64,000 bases of DNA from Glycocaulis sp051859565 (GTDB lineage Bacteria; Pseudomonadota; Alphaproteobacteria; Caulobacterales; Maricaulaceae), in the NCBI RefSeq assembly GCF_051859565.1, contig NZ_JBHYFK010000005.1, positions 1 through 64,000 on the forward strand. Reading direction: 5' to 3'. The number at the start of each line of letters is the position of its first letter. The stretch's first letter is position 1. The notes under the pieces were generated by a model that ran no database searches, had not been told where the DNA came from, and saw only the letters and a list, made by a program, of their open reading frames with translations. Shown in pieces: positions 44,479 through 51,886 of the stretch. A program made the position numbers and the translations under genes.

Positions 44479-45255
44479 ATGGCCTACAAGACGATCCAGA
44501 CCAAAACCGAGGGGCGGGTAGGGGTTATCACCTTTGACCGGCCATCGGCCCTGAACGCGCTGTGTGACGAGCTGACCACGGAGCTGGCTGCCGCGCTGGA
44601 AGCTTTCGAGGCCGATGAGGATATTGGCTGTGTGGTTCTGACGGGCTCTGCCAAGGCGTTCGCCGCCGGTGCAGACATCAAGGAATTGCAGGATCGCGAT
44701 TTCGTCTCGCTCTACATGCAGGATCCCTTCGCAAAGAGCTGGGAATCGGTCGCGCGCTTCCGCAAGCCGATCATCGCTGCGGTCGCCGGCTATGCGCTGG
44801 GTGGCGGCTGCGAGATCGCCATGATGTGCGATTTCATCATTGCTGCGGAAACCGCGAAATTCGGTCAGCCCGAGATCAATCTCGGCGTCATGCCTGGCGC
44901 TGGCGGCACGCAGCGCCTGCCGCGCGCTGTCGGCAAGTCAAAGGCGATGGATATGTGCCTGACGGGGCGCATGATGAATGCCGAGGAAGCTGAGCGCGCC
45001 GGTCTGGTCTCGCGCATCGTGCCGGCTGACGACCTGCTCGACACAGCCATGGAAGCGGCAGAGGCCATTGCGGCCAAATCCCTGCCGATCGCGATGATGA
45101 CCAAGGAAGCGGTGAACATGGCCTATGAGATGGGCCTGACCGAAGGCATCCGCTTTGAGCGGCGCGTCTTCCAGTCCCAGTTTGCCACCGAAGACCAGAA
45201 GGAAGGCATGGCGGCCTTTGCCAGCAAGCGCGCTGCGCATTTCCGCCACCGCTGA
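44479..45255 (+). CDS. Enoyl-CoA hydratase
   Basis: This 258-aa crotonase hydrates 2-enoyl-CoA in beta-oxidation. Both catalytic glutamates are in place: GGGCEIAMMCDF and FGQPEINLGVMPGAGGTQRL. ITFDRPSALNALCDEL is typical of the N-terminus. The ATG has AAGGAGGG upstream. It appears to be a single-gene unit just upstream of rpsT and is closer to general mitochondrial-type hydratases than the second hydratase at 54809. Confidence 0.94.
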   Translation: MAYKTIQTKTEGRVGVITFDRPSALNALCDELTTELAAALEAFEADEDIGCVVLTGSAKAFAAGADIKELQDRDFVSLYMQDPFAKSWESVARFRKPIIAAVAGYALGGGCEIAMMCDFIIAAETAKFGQPEINLGVMPGAGGTQRLPRAVGKSKAMDMCLTGRMMNAEEAERAGLVSRIVPADDLLDTAMEAAEAIAAKSLPIAMMTKEAVNMAYEMGLTEGIRFERRVFQSQFATEDQKEGMAAFASKRAAHFRHR

Positions 45256-45397
45256 TTTAGCACGCATCGCGGTTGACGAAGCCGGGGCGCACGGGTATAC
45301 GCCGCGCCTCACTTCGCTCAACGCTTGCCTTTTCAAGGGCGCGGCGCGACGATGAGAACTTAGGTTTCAACGACTGTTTCAGGCCCCTGGAGTATCC

Positions 45398-45664
45398 ATG
45401 GCGAATACGAGTTCGGCGAAGAAAATGGTGCGCAAGATTGCGCGCCGCACCGCCATCAACAAAACCCGCCGCTCGCGCATGCGCACCTTTGTGAAGAAGG
45501 TCGAGCTGGCTATCGCGGCCGGTAATCAGACCGAGGCCCGTGACGCCCTGCGTGCGGCCGAGTCCGAAGTCATGAGCGCCGTCTCCAAGGGCGTCATCCA
45601 CAAGAACACGGGCTCGCGCAAGGTTTCGCGCCTTTCGGCCCGCGTGAAGTCGATGAACGCCTAG
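45398..45664 (+). CDS. rpsT: 30S ribosomal protein S20
   Basis: This 88-aa basic protein binds 16S rRNA. It begins MANTSSAKKMVRKIARRTAINK, typical of S20, and is rich in lysine and arginine. A CTGGAG ribosome site precedes the ATG. It is followed by a clear terminator and then dnaA, an arrangement also seen beside the Caulobacter origin. Confidence 0.98.
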   Translation: MANTSSAKKMVRKIARRTAINKTRRSRMRTFVKKVELAIAAGNQTEARDALRAAESEVMSAVSKGVIHKNTGSRKVSRLSARVKSMNA

Positions 45665-45696
45665 TCAAAACTCGTCCTTAGCCGGATAAGTTTAGA

Positions 45697-45731
45697 GCGT
45701 GTCTGCAGTATGTCTGCAGGCGCGCTTTTTT
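45697..45731 (+). terminator. Rho-independent terminator after rpsT
   Basis: A 12-bp stem allowing two G-T pairs (45697-45708 with 45714-45725) and a 5-nt loop is followed by TTTTTTA. Confidence 0.92.
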
Positions 45732-46139
45732 ATTGGTTTTCTGTTCAGAAAACCGCCGGGATCGCCTGTTGCACAAGGCGTTCCCACAACCTTTCGCGCT
45801 GCAATTTCTCTCCCCTTTGACAGCTGCAAACACGGCCCGCCATGAACGCCTGCGGAACGTAAACCCTGACTGAATTTTTTTTCACTGCGCAACGTCCAGC
45901 GCAATCAGGGAAATCTCCTTGTCAAGCGCCGAATCGGCCCGGAATCACGGTTAATGATGTTGATTCCCGCAGCGCTCTGGCTAACCTGTCTGGACCGACG
46001 CGACTGATCTCCATACGGACCAAGAGCGGGTTGCGGGGGCGAGCATATGGCTTGCTGCCGGACGGAGAAGTCTTGTCTAAAATCAAGGTAATAGCTGCGG
46101 GACATAACCTGCAGCCGACAGGTTTGAGGTTGGGGACTT
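45732..46139. promoter_or_regulatory. dnaA leader with clustered GANTC sites; candidate origin region
   Basis: The 408-bp non-coding leader holds three GANTC (CcrM methylation) sites within 36 bp: GAATC at 45931 and 45942 and GATTC at 45962. It also has an oligo-T run near 45873-45881, and inverted arms CCCTGA (45864) and TCAGGG (45905) around an inner TGCGC/GCGCA hairpin. Methylation-sensitive dnaA transcription is known in Caulobacter. No high-quality DnaA boxes were found by eye, so origin status is open. Confidence 0.55.
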
Positions 46140-47633
46140 ATGGGGCTGAACAATTCAGTTTCTAACGCCAGAACACAGCAGCGGGGCGTCATGCAGGGTG
46201 TGCCGGCCGTCAGCGATGTCTGGCGCGATGTACGCGCCAGGCTGCGCCAGGAATACGGGGATGTGATCTATGTTTCCGAGATCGCGCGACTGCGCGTTGC
46301 GGAAGATTCCAATGGTTCCATCCAGATCATCTGCGCCAATGATTTCGGCCGCGCCTGGGTGGAGGACAATCTGGGCGCCCGGCTTCGTGCGCTGTGGACG
46401 ACCTTTGATACCGGCCCGCGTGACATCGTGATCTGTTGTGAAGGCGTTCCGGCTGCCCGCGCTGGCGTCCGGGAGGATCGCCGGGTACCGGCCAGTGCTG
46501 CGGCGCCGGTCCGCCCCGCGGCGTCTGCTGCGCTGGCGCCCGCTCGCGAAGCCCTTGCCAGCTCGGCATCGTCGGCGGCCCTTGGCGGGCCGGAGCGTGC
46601 TTCGCGCAGCGATGGCCGCTTCACCTTCAACACTTTCATGGTCGGCTCGGCCAATGCCATGGCCAGCACGGCTGCCAAGGCGATTGCCGGTGCGTCCGCC
46701 CCGCCTTTCAACCCGGCCTTCTTCCATGGTGGCTACGGCGTTGGCAAGACGCACCTCTTGAACGCCATCGCCCATTCGGTGAGCCTTGGCGAGTCCGGCC
46801 GCAAGGTGCTCTATCTGACGGCCGAGGAGTTCCTCAACGGCTTCCAGTCGGCTCTGCGGGCGCGTGACGTCCAGCCCTTCAAGGACCAGGTGCGTACCTG
46901 TGACGTGCTGCTGATTGATGATGTCCACTTCATCGCCGGCAAGCCGAGCACGGAAAGCGAATTCCTGCACACGATTGCAGCCCTGATCGCGGAAAACCGC
47001 CAGGTCGTGCTCGCCTCGCATTGCGCGCCGGCCGAGCTGGGTGTCGGTGATGAACGCCTGCGTTCGCTGCTGCGCGGCGGGTTTGCCTGCGAGCTGTTCG
47101 GGCCTGATCTCGATCTGCGCCGCAAGATTGTTGATTGCAAGGTGGCACAGGCCCGCACCCATTGCCCCGATCTCGATGTGCCTGAACAGGTGCGCGATTT
47201 CCTGGCGGCCCGCGTGACCAGCTCTGCGCGCGAGCTCGAAGGCGTGCTCAACAATGTCATCGTCCGCACCGCCTATATGGAGCGTCCGGTGACGATCGAG
47301 GCGGTGGAGGAAGTGCTGGGCGATCTGCCCGTGAAGGCGGAAAAGCGCGTCACCGTGGACGAGATCCAGAAGGCGGTAGCGGCCTATTTCTCGATCACGC
47401 CTTCCGACATCAACTCCAAGCGCCGCACCCAGTCTGTCGTGCGTCCGCGCCATATCGCCATGTATCTGGCCAAGACCATGACCACGCGCTCCCTGCCCGA
47501 TATCGGGCGGCGCTTTGGCGGGCGGGACCACTCGACGGTCATTCACGCGGTGACCAAAATTACTGCCCAGCTTGGCGCCGATCCGCTGCTGGCAGAAGAT
47601 ATCGAGGCCATTCGCAAGCGTCTTCGCGGCTGA
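46140..47633 (+). CDS. dnaA: Chromosomal replication initiator DnaA
   Basis: This 497-aa AAA+ initiator opens the origin. It has a short N-terminal domain, a variable alanine/proline-rich linker (about 105-155), Walker A HGGYGVGKT (196-204), Walker B LLIDDVHFIAGK (about 257-268) and the C-terminal DNA-binding signature GGRDHSTVIHAVTKI. The usual SRF arginine-finger segment of box VII is LRSLLRGGF here, without the canonical arginine; a similar change occurs in my recollection of Caulobacter DnaA. GAGG and GGGGA lie upstream of this ATG; a second ATG at codon 18 is possible. A strong terminator follows. Confidence 0.97.
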   Translation: MGLNNSVSNARTQQRGVMQGVPAVSDVWRDVRARLRQEYGDVIYVSEIARLRVAEDSNGSIQIICANDFGRAWVEDNLGARLRALWTTFDTGPRDIVICCEGVPAARAGVREDRRVPASAAAPVRPAASAALAPAREALASSASSAALGGPERASRSDGRFTFNTFMVGSANAMASTAAKAIAGASAPPFNPAFFHGGYGVGKTHLLNAIAHSVSLGESGRKVLYLTAEEFLNGFQSALRARDVQPFKDQVRTCDVLLIDDVHFIAGKPSTESEFLHTIAALIAENRQVVLASHCAPAELGVGDERLRSLLRGGFACELFGPDLDLRRKIVDCKVAQARTHCPDLDVPEQVRDFLAARVTSSARELEGVLNNVIVRTAYMERPVTIEAVEEVLGDLPVKAEKRVTVDEIQKAVAAYFSITPSDINSKRRTQSVVRPRHIAMYLAKTMTTRSLPDIGRRFGGRDHSTVIHAVTKITAQLGADPLLAEDIEAIRKRLRG

Positions 47634-47654
47634 TTGTGCTGCAACGCCCCCCGG

Positions 47655-47691
47655 CGACCGCAAGAGACCCCTTCTTGCGGTCGTTTTTTTT
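47655..47691 (+). terminator. Rho-independent terminator after dnaA
   Basis: CGACCGCAAGA (47655-47665) pairs perfectly with 47673-47683 across a 7-nt loop and is followed by eight T. dnaN therefore probably has its own promoter. Confidence 0.95.
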
Positions 47692-47787
47692 GGTCTATGG
47701 TGAACAACCCGGTCTACTAGCGATTCTGTCAGGCGGGAGGCTGCGCTTGCCGGGCTTTCCGCCAAATCTGGTCAAAAGGCGATAGAG

Positions 47788-48906
47788 ATGAAGCTCACGA
47801 TAGAGCGCGCGGCCCTCCTGAAAGCGCTTGGACACGTCCAGGCGGTGGTGGAACGGCGCAATACCATCCCGATCCTGTCCAACGTGCTGATCAATGCCAA
47901 CGGCCAGCACATGCGCCTGACCGCGACCGACCTTGATACCGAGATTGTGGAAGAGGCCCCCGCCCATGTGGAGCGGGCAGGCATCGTCACCGCTCCGGCC
48001 CATACCCTTTATGAGATCGCCCGCAAACTGCCCGAAGGCGCGGATGTGACGCTGCAGATGGCCGGTGATGATCCGCGCCTGCAGCTCTCTGCCGGGCGCT
48101 CGCGCTTCAACCTGCCCGCCCTGCCGGCAGGTGATTTCCCGGTCATGCCGACCGAGGATCTGGCGACCAGCTTTACGCTGCCTGCTTCCGCCTTTGCGCG
48201 CCTCATCGACAAGACACGCTTTGCGATCTCCACCGAAGAGACGCGCTACTACCTCAACGGCATCCATCTGCACGCGGCGGAGCGTGATGGCCGCAAGACG
48301 CTGCGCGCTGTCGCCACCGACGGCCACCGTCTGGCGCTGGCCGAAACCGATCTGCCCTCTGGCGCAGAAGGCATGCCGGCGGTCATCGTGCCGCGCAAAC
48401 CCATCCAGGAATTGCGCCGCCTGCTCGAAGACGTGGATGATGAAATCCGCGTGCAGGTCTCCGAAGGCAAGATCCGTTTCGAGCTGGGTGCAGCGGTGCT
48501 GACCTCCAAGCTCATCGACGGCACCTTCCCGGACTATGAGCGCGTCATCCCGCGCGGCAATGACAAGATCATGAAAGTGGACCGCGCCCCGTTCGCGCAG
48601 GCCGTCGACCGGGTGGCCACGATCAGCCAGGAGAAATCCCGCTCGATCAAGCTGACCGTGTCGGACTCCACGCTGGTGCTGGCGGTCAACAATCCGGAAA
48701 GCGGTACGGCGAGCGAAGAGCTGCATGCCGACTATTCTTCCAGCGAAATCGTTATTGGCTTCAATGCGCGCTATCTGCTGGACGTCGCTGCGCAGATCGC
48801 TGGCGATGAGGCCATGTTCGAGTTTGCCGATTCCGGTTCGCCCACGCGGGTAACGGACTCTGGCGACCCGGACGCTGAATACGTGCTGATGCCGCTGCGG
48901 GTGTAG
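47788..48906 (+). CDS. dnaN: DNA polymerase III beta clamp
   Basis: This 372-aa sliding clamp has the usual length and conserved segments: MKLTIERAALLKAL, RRNTIPILSNVLI, YYLNGIHLH, ATDGHRLALAE, FPDYERVIP and the C-terminal YVLMPLRV. It forms a ring dimer that tethers polymerase III to DNA. It lies 154 bp downstream of dnaA behind that gene's terminator and before recF, separated by a large inverted repeat. Confidence 0.98.
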   Translation: MKLTIERAALLKALGHVQAVVERRNTIPILSNVLINANGQHMRLTATDLDTEIVEEAPAHVERAGIVTAPAHTLYEIARKLPEGADVTLQMAGDDPRLQLSAGRSRFNLPALPAGDFPVMPTEDLATSFTLPASAFARLIDKTRFAISTEETRYYLNGIHLHAAERDGRKTLRAVATDGHRLALAETDLPSGAEGMPAVIVPRKPIQELRRLLEDVDDEIRVQVSEGKIRFELGAAVLTSKLIDGTFPDYERVIPRGNDKIMKVDRAPFAQAVDRVATISQEKSRSIKLTVSDSTLVLAVNNPESGTASEELHADYSSSEIVIGFNARYLLDVAAQIAGDEAMFEFADSGSPTRVTDSGDPDAEYVLMPLRV

Positions 48907-48992
48907 GGATTAGCCTGAACGGTTTGCCCGTCAAAGGACACACCGCCATGCCTGCTGGCGTGTCAGTTTCTGCTCGTACGGTATGTTCATTA

Positions 48993-49107
48993 CCGGGGTC
49001 CCCGCCCCCGAGCGGGGACCCAGTAAACCTGCAAAACAGCGTCATAAGCATGCCGTTTGAAGTCCTGCTTTCGCCTCTGGGTCCCCGCTCGGGGGCGGGG
49101 ACCCCGG
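48993..49107. repeat. 31-bp perfect inverted repeat between dnaN and recF
   Basis: Arms at 48993-49023 and 49077-49107 are exact reverse complements over 31 bp, separated by 53 bp. The arms are G/C-run rich and themselves partly palindromic (GTCCCCGC and GCGGGGAC). It looks like a MITE/BIME-type element. The right arm ends 22 bp before the recF ATG. Confidence 0.85.
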
Positions 49108-49129
49108 CTGTTTGCCGGGCAGCTGGATC

Positions 49130-50269
49130 ATGAACAGAACATCTGCCGTCACCCGCCTGAAGCTCACCGGCTTTCGCAACTATGCCTGGCTGGACCTGGT
49201 GCTCGATGCGCGCCCTGTCTGCCTGTTCGGACCCAATGGCGCGGGCAAGACCAATCTGGTTGAAGCCGTTTCGTTTCTCGGGCCGGGCAGGGGGCTTCGC
49301 GCCGCCGGGTCTGACGCGGTGCGCCAGCGCGGCGCTGGCGGGGAGGCGCCTGTCTGGGCGGTCCATGCCGAGGCTGAAACGGCGGATGGCCCGGTAACGC
49401 TGGCCACCGGCGCTGACCCCGATAATCCCGCCCGGCGCAAGACGCGCCTTGAAGGCGTGGCGACCACCCAGACCCAGCTTGCGCGCCTGTTTCCGATGAT
49501 CTGGCTGACCCCGCGCGAGGACCGGCTATGGGCAGGCCCGCGCAGCGACCGTCTGCGCTTCTTTGACCGGCTGGTGCTGGCCGGTGAGCCGGGCCACGGC
49601 ACGCAGGCCAATGCCTATGACAAGGCGATGCGCGAACGCCAGCGCCTGCTGGAGCGCATGGATGAGGGGCTCAGCGTCGATCTGTCATGGCTCGATGCAC
49701 TGGAAGCCAAGATGGCCGAAGCTGGCACCGCGATGGCACGTGCGCGTCTGGCGGCTCTCAATGCCCTGCAAAGCGAGATCAGTGACCGCCCGGCATCGGC
49801 CTTCCCGAAGGCCGATCTTGCGCTCTCCGGCTATCTGGAAGGGCTGCTGATCGAGGATGAGGCGGCGGCTGAAGCCCGCTTTGCCGCGCGCCTGAAAGAC
49901 ACGCGCCGCAAGGATGGCGCGGCGGGGCGCGCGCTGACCGGTCCGCACCGCACCGAGCTGGAGGCGCGCCACCGGGAGAAGGATCAGGTGGCGGCGGACT
50001 GCTCCACTGGCGAGCAGAAGGCCCTGCTGCTCGGCCTCGCGCTCGCCCACGGCGCGGCGCTCGCGCGCGAGCGCGGGGCCGCCCCGGTGATGATCTTTGA
50101 TGAGGCGTGCGCGCATCTGGACGTGGACCGCCGCGAGGGCCTTGCCAGCGCGATTGCCGCCATAGGCTGTCAGGCCTGGCTGACCGGCGTGGAGAAGGGC
50201 CTGTTCGAGGCGTTCGGGGATGGCGTGCAATATGTGAGCGTGGAGGCGGGCAAGGCGGTAAGGGGGTAG
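49130..50269 (+). CDS. recF: Recombination mediator RecF
   Basis: This 379-aa SMC-like ATPase helps load RecA at gaps. It has RLKLTGFRNYAWLDL, Walker A GPNGAGKTNL (about 34-43), the signature CSTGEQKALLLGLALAH and Walker B VMIFDEACAHLD. The ATG at 49130 begins the conserved N-terminus; an upstream TTG lies against the repeat and is unlikely. gyrB, its usual next gene in many bacteria, does not follow. Confidence 0.96.
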   Translation: MNRTSAVTRLKLTGFRNYAWLDLVLDARPVCLFGPNGAGKTNLVEAVSFLGPGRGLRAAGSDAVRQRGAGGEAPVWAVHAEAETADGPVTLATGADPDNPARRKTRLEGVATTQTQLARLFPMIWLTPREDRLWAGPRSDRLRFFDRLVLAGEPGHGTQANAYDKAMRERQRLLERMDEGLSVDLSWLDALEAKMAEAGTAMARARLAALNALQSEISDRPASAFPKADLALSGYLEGLLIEDEAAAEARFAARLKDTRRKDGAAGRALTGPHRTELEARHREKDQVAADCSTGEQKALLLGLALAHGAALARERGAAPVMIFDEACAHLDVDRREGLASAIAAIGCQAWLTGVEKGLFEAFGDGVQYVSVEAGKAVRG

Positions 50270-50283
50270 TTGCGTGCTTCGTA

Positions 50284-50352
50284 ACGCGTTTTCCCGGCGC
50301 AAGCCGGGATCCAGAAAAGGACTGGGCACCGGCTTGCGCCGGTGAAACGCGT
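50284..50352. repeat. Inverted repeat element between recF and MerR gene
   Basis: ACGCGTTT...CCGGCGCAAGCCGG (50284-50307) is matched by CCGGCTTGCGCCGG...AAACGCGT (50329-50352), with one small mismatch inside the arms. It lies between convergent genes and may also terminate transcription. Confidence 0.7.
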
Positions 50353-50467
50353 GGTGAGTTGTACTCAAAGCCAACAGGCCGCTTTGCGGCCTGAAAAGCG
50401 CGAACGCGCGCCCGCGACTTTTCGCGGAACACCGCAACGCGGATGCGTTGCGAAATGAAAGAAAACC

Positions 50468-50896
50468 CTACCCCTTCAGTTTCCTCAACCGTTCCTTTGA
50501 GCCTTCATGGATCAGGCGCAGCTCGTCCAGCGTTTCGTCGATCTGGCGGCGCTTGTCTTCCAGCTCGGCGATCTTCTCGCCCGTGCGCTCGATCACGTAG
50601 CGCAGCTGCTTTTCCCGGCCCTCGCCCTCGCGCCCAAAGAGCTCCAGGAAAGTGCGGATTTCTGAGAGCTTCGAGCCGATGGATTTCGCCCGCAGGATCA
50701 ATGAGAGGCGCTGGCGGTCGGTCTCGGTGTAGATTCGCTGCGTGCCGACCCGCTGCGGCGTGATCAGCCCCTTGTCCTCATAGAAGCGGATCGTGCGCTG
50801 GCTGATCGAGAAATGCGCAGCGAGATCGGCGATCCCGTAGAGGGTTTCGCCCGTCTGCTCTGCCTTCATGTCTGCTGCCGCTCTGGCCATTTCCAT
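50468..50896 (-). CDS. MerR-family regulator, LiuR-like
   Basis: This 142-aa protein has an N-terminal MerR winged HTH (YGIADLAAHFSISQRTIRFYEDKGLITPQRVGTQ, about 20-53; the key residues are the TIRFYED segment) and a C-terminal coiled coil (about 90-135). No metal-binding cysteines are present, unlike MerR proper. Its sequence resembles LiuR, the branched-chain acyl-CoA regulator of proteobacteria. It diverges from the catabolic operon, with an ACGT-type palindrome between them, so it very probably controls that operon in response to an acyl-CoA or related compound. Confidence 0.88.
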   Translation of the reverse strand: MEMARAAADMKAEQTGETLYGIADLAAHFSISQRTIRFYEDKGLITPQRVGTQRIYTETDRQRLSLILRAKSIGSKLSEIRTFLELFGREGEGREKQLRYVIERTGEKIAELEDKRRQIDETLDELRLIHEGSKERLRKLKG

Positions 50897-50920
50897 GCTG
50901 CCTGACGCTTACAAGAATTG

Positions 50921-50937
50921 CTTGACGTATACGTAAG
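50921..50937. promoter_or_regulatory. LiuR-like operator of the catabolic operon
   Basis: CTTGACGTATACGTAAG is palindromic except for one pair. It lies 25 bp from the MerR start and 68 bp from the first operon start. The paired ACGT cores match my recollection of LiuR sites. TTGACG inside it could serve as a -35 element. Confidence 0.65.
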
Positions 50938-51004
50938 CATGCGCCAGCCTGAAGGAGATGACAAGAGCCCCGTCAGACGGGTCAGTCAGGGAGGAGACGC
51001 CAGC

Positions 51005-51886
51005 TTGACCGCCAAAGGGTATGACAGCGTATTTCGCGCAGATCTGTTTGCCGGCAAGACGATAATCGTCACCGGGGGCGGGTCCGGCATTGGCCGCTGC
51101 ACCGCCCATGAGCTGGCCAGCCTTGGCGCGAAAATCATCATCACCGGGCGCAAGGCGGAGAAGCTTCAAAGCGTCGCGGGTGAGATCGCCGAAGATGGTG
51201 GCATTTGCCACATGGCAAGCTTTGACATCCGCGATGAGGAGGCGGTGAGGGCCGCCGTGACGGGAATCGTCGCGGAACATGGCCCCGTCCATGGCCTCGT
51301 CAACAATGCGGGCGGGCAGTTTCCGGCCAGCATGCAGGACATCTCGAAAAAGGGCTGGGACGCGGTGATCGCGACCAATCTGACCGGCGGCTTCCTGATG
51401 ATGCGCGCCGTGTTCGAGGCTTCCATGGCCGAACATGGCGGGGTGGTCGTCAACATGACGGCCGATATGTGGAACGGCATGCCGGGCATGGCCCATTCCG
51501 GTGCCGCGCGCGCTGGGATGGCCAACCTCACCAAGACGGCCGCGTTTGAATGGGCGCAGTATGGTGTGCGCGTGAATGCAGTCGCGCCCGGCTGGGTCGC
51601 CTCGTCCGGCATGGACACCTATGGCGGCGCGGTGCGCGCCATGATCCCGCATCTGCGCCAGCACCTGCCGGCCAAACGCATGGGGACGGAAGCTGAGGTT
51701 TCCTCGGCCATCGTGTTCCTCTTGAGCGAGGGCGCGAGCTTCATCACTGGTGTGACGCTGGCCATTGATGGCGGCGCGCCGCTCGGCAGCGCGGTCTTCC
51801 CCCTGCCTGACCATGAGAAAAGCGTGGCCTATAATGGTTTCCACCGGGCGGTGGACCCGGACGTCCTGCGCGGAGGTGGCAGCTAA
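51005..51886 (+). CDS. AtuB-like short-chain dehydrogenase
   Basis: This roughly 293-aa SDR has TGGGSGIG (NAD(P) loop) and NNAGGQFP. The usual YxxxK is replaced locally by MPGMAHSGAARAGM, where a serine-glycine-alanine-alanine-arginine stretch stands at the tyrosine/lysine position. That feature I recall for AtuB-type proteins of citronellol catabolism. TTG is the likely start because GGAGGAG lies 8 nt upstream and the family begins near here; the frame is open further up. Its stop overlaps the next ATG (TAATG). Its role may be oxidation of an alcohol or aldehyde; the missing classic tetrad makes this uncertain. Confidence 0.8.
   Translation: MTAKGYDSVFRADLFAGKTIIVTGGGSGIGRCTAHELASLGAKIIITGRKAEKLQSVAGEIAEDGGICHMASFDIRDEEAVRAAVTGIVAEHGPVHGLVNNAGGQFPASMQDISKKGWDAVIATNLTGGFLMMRAVFEASMAEHGGVVVNMTADMWNGMPGMAHSGAARAGMANLTKTAAFEWAQYGVRVNAVAPGWVASSGMDTYGGAVRAMIPHLRQHLPAKRMGTEAEVSSAIVFLLSEGASFITGVTLAIDGGAPLGSAVFPLPDHEKSVAYNGFHRAVDPDVLRGGGS

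Noticed and set aside
45692..45904. 70-codon minus-strand frame between rpsT and dnaA
   Set aside because: It overlaps the rpsT terminator and has no ribosome site or recognisable protein features.
46155..47765. 536-codon open frame antisense to dnaA
   Set aside because: It is a shadow of dnaA caused by high GC; dnaA on the other strand has all family motifs.
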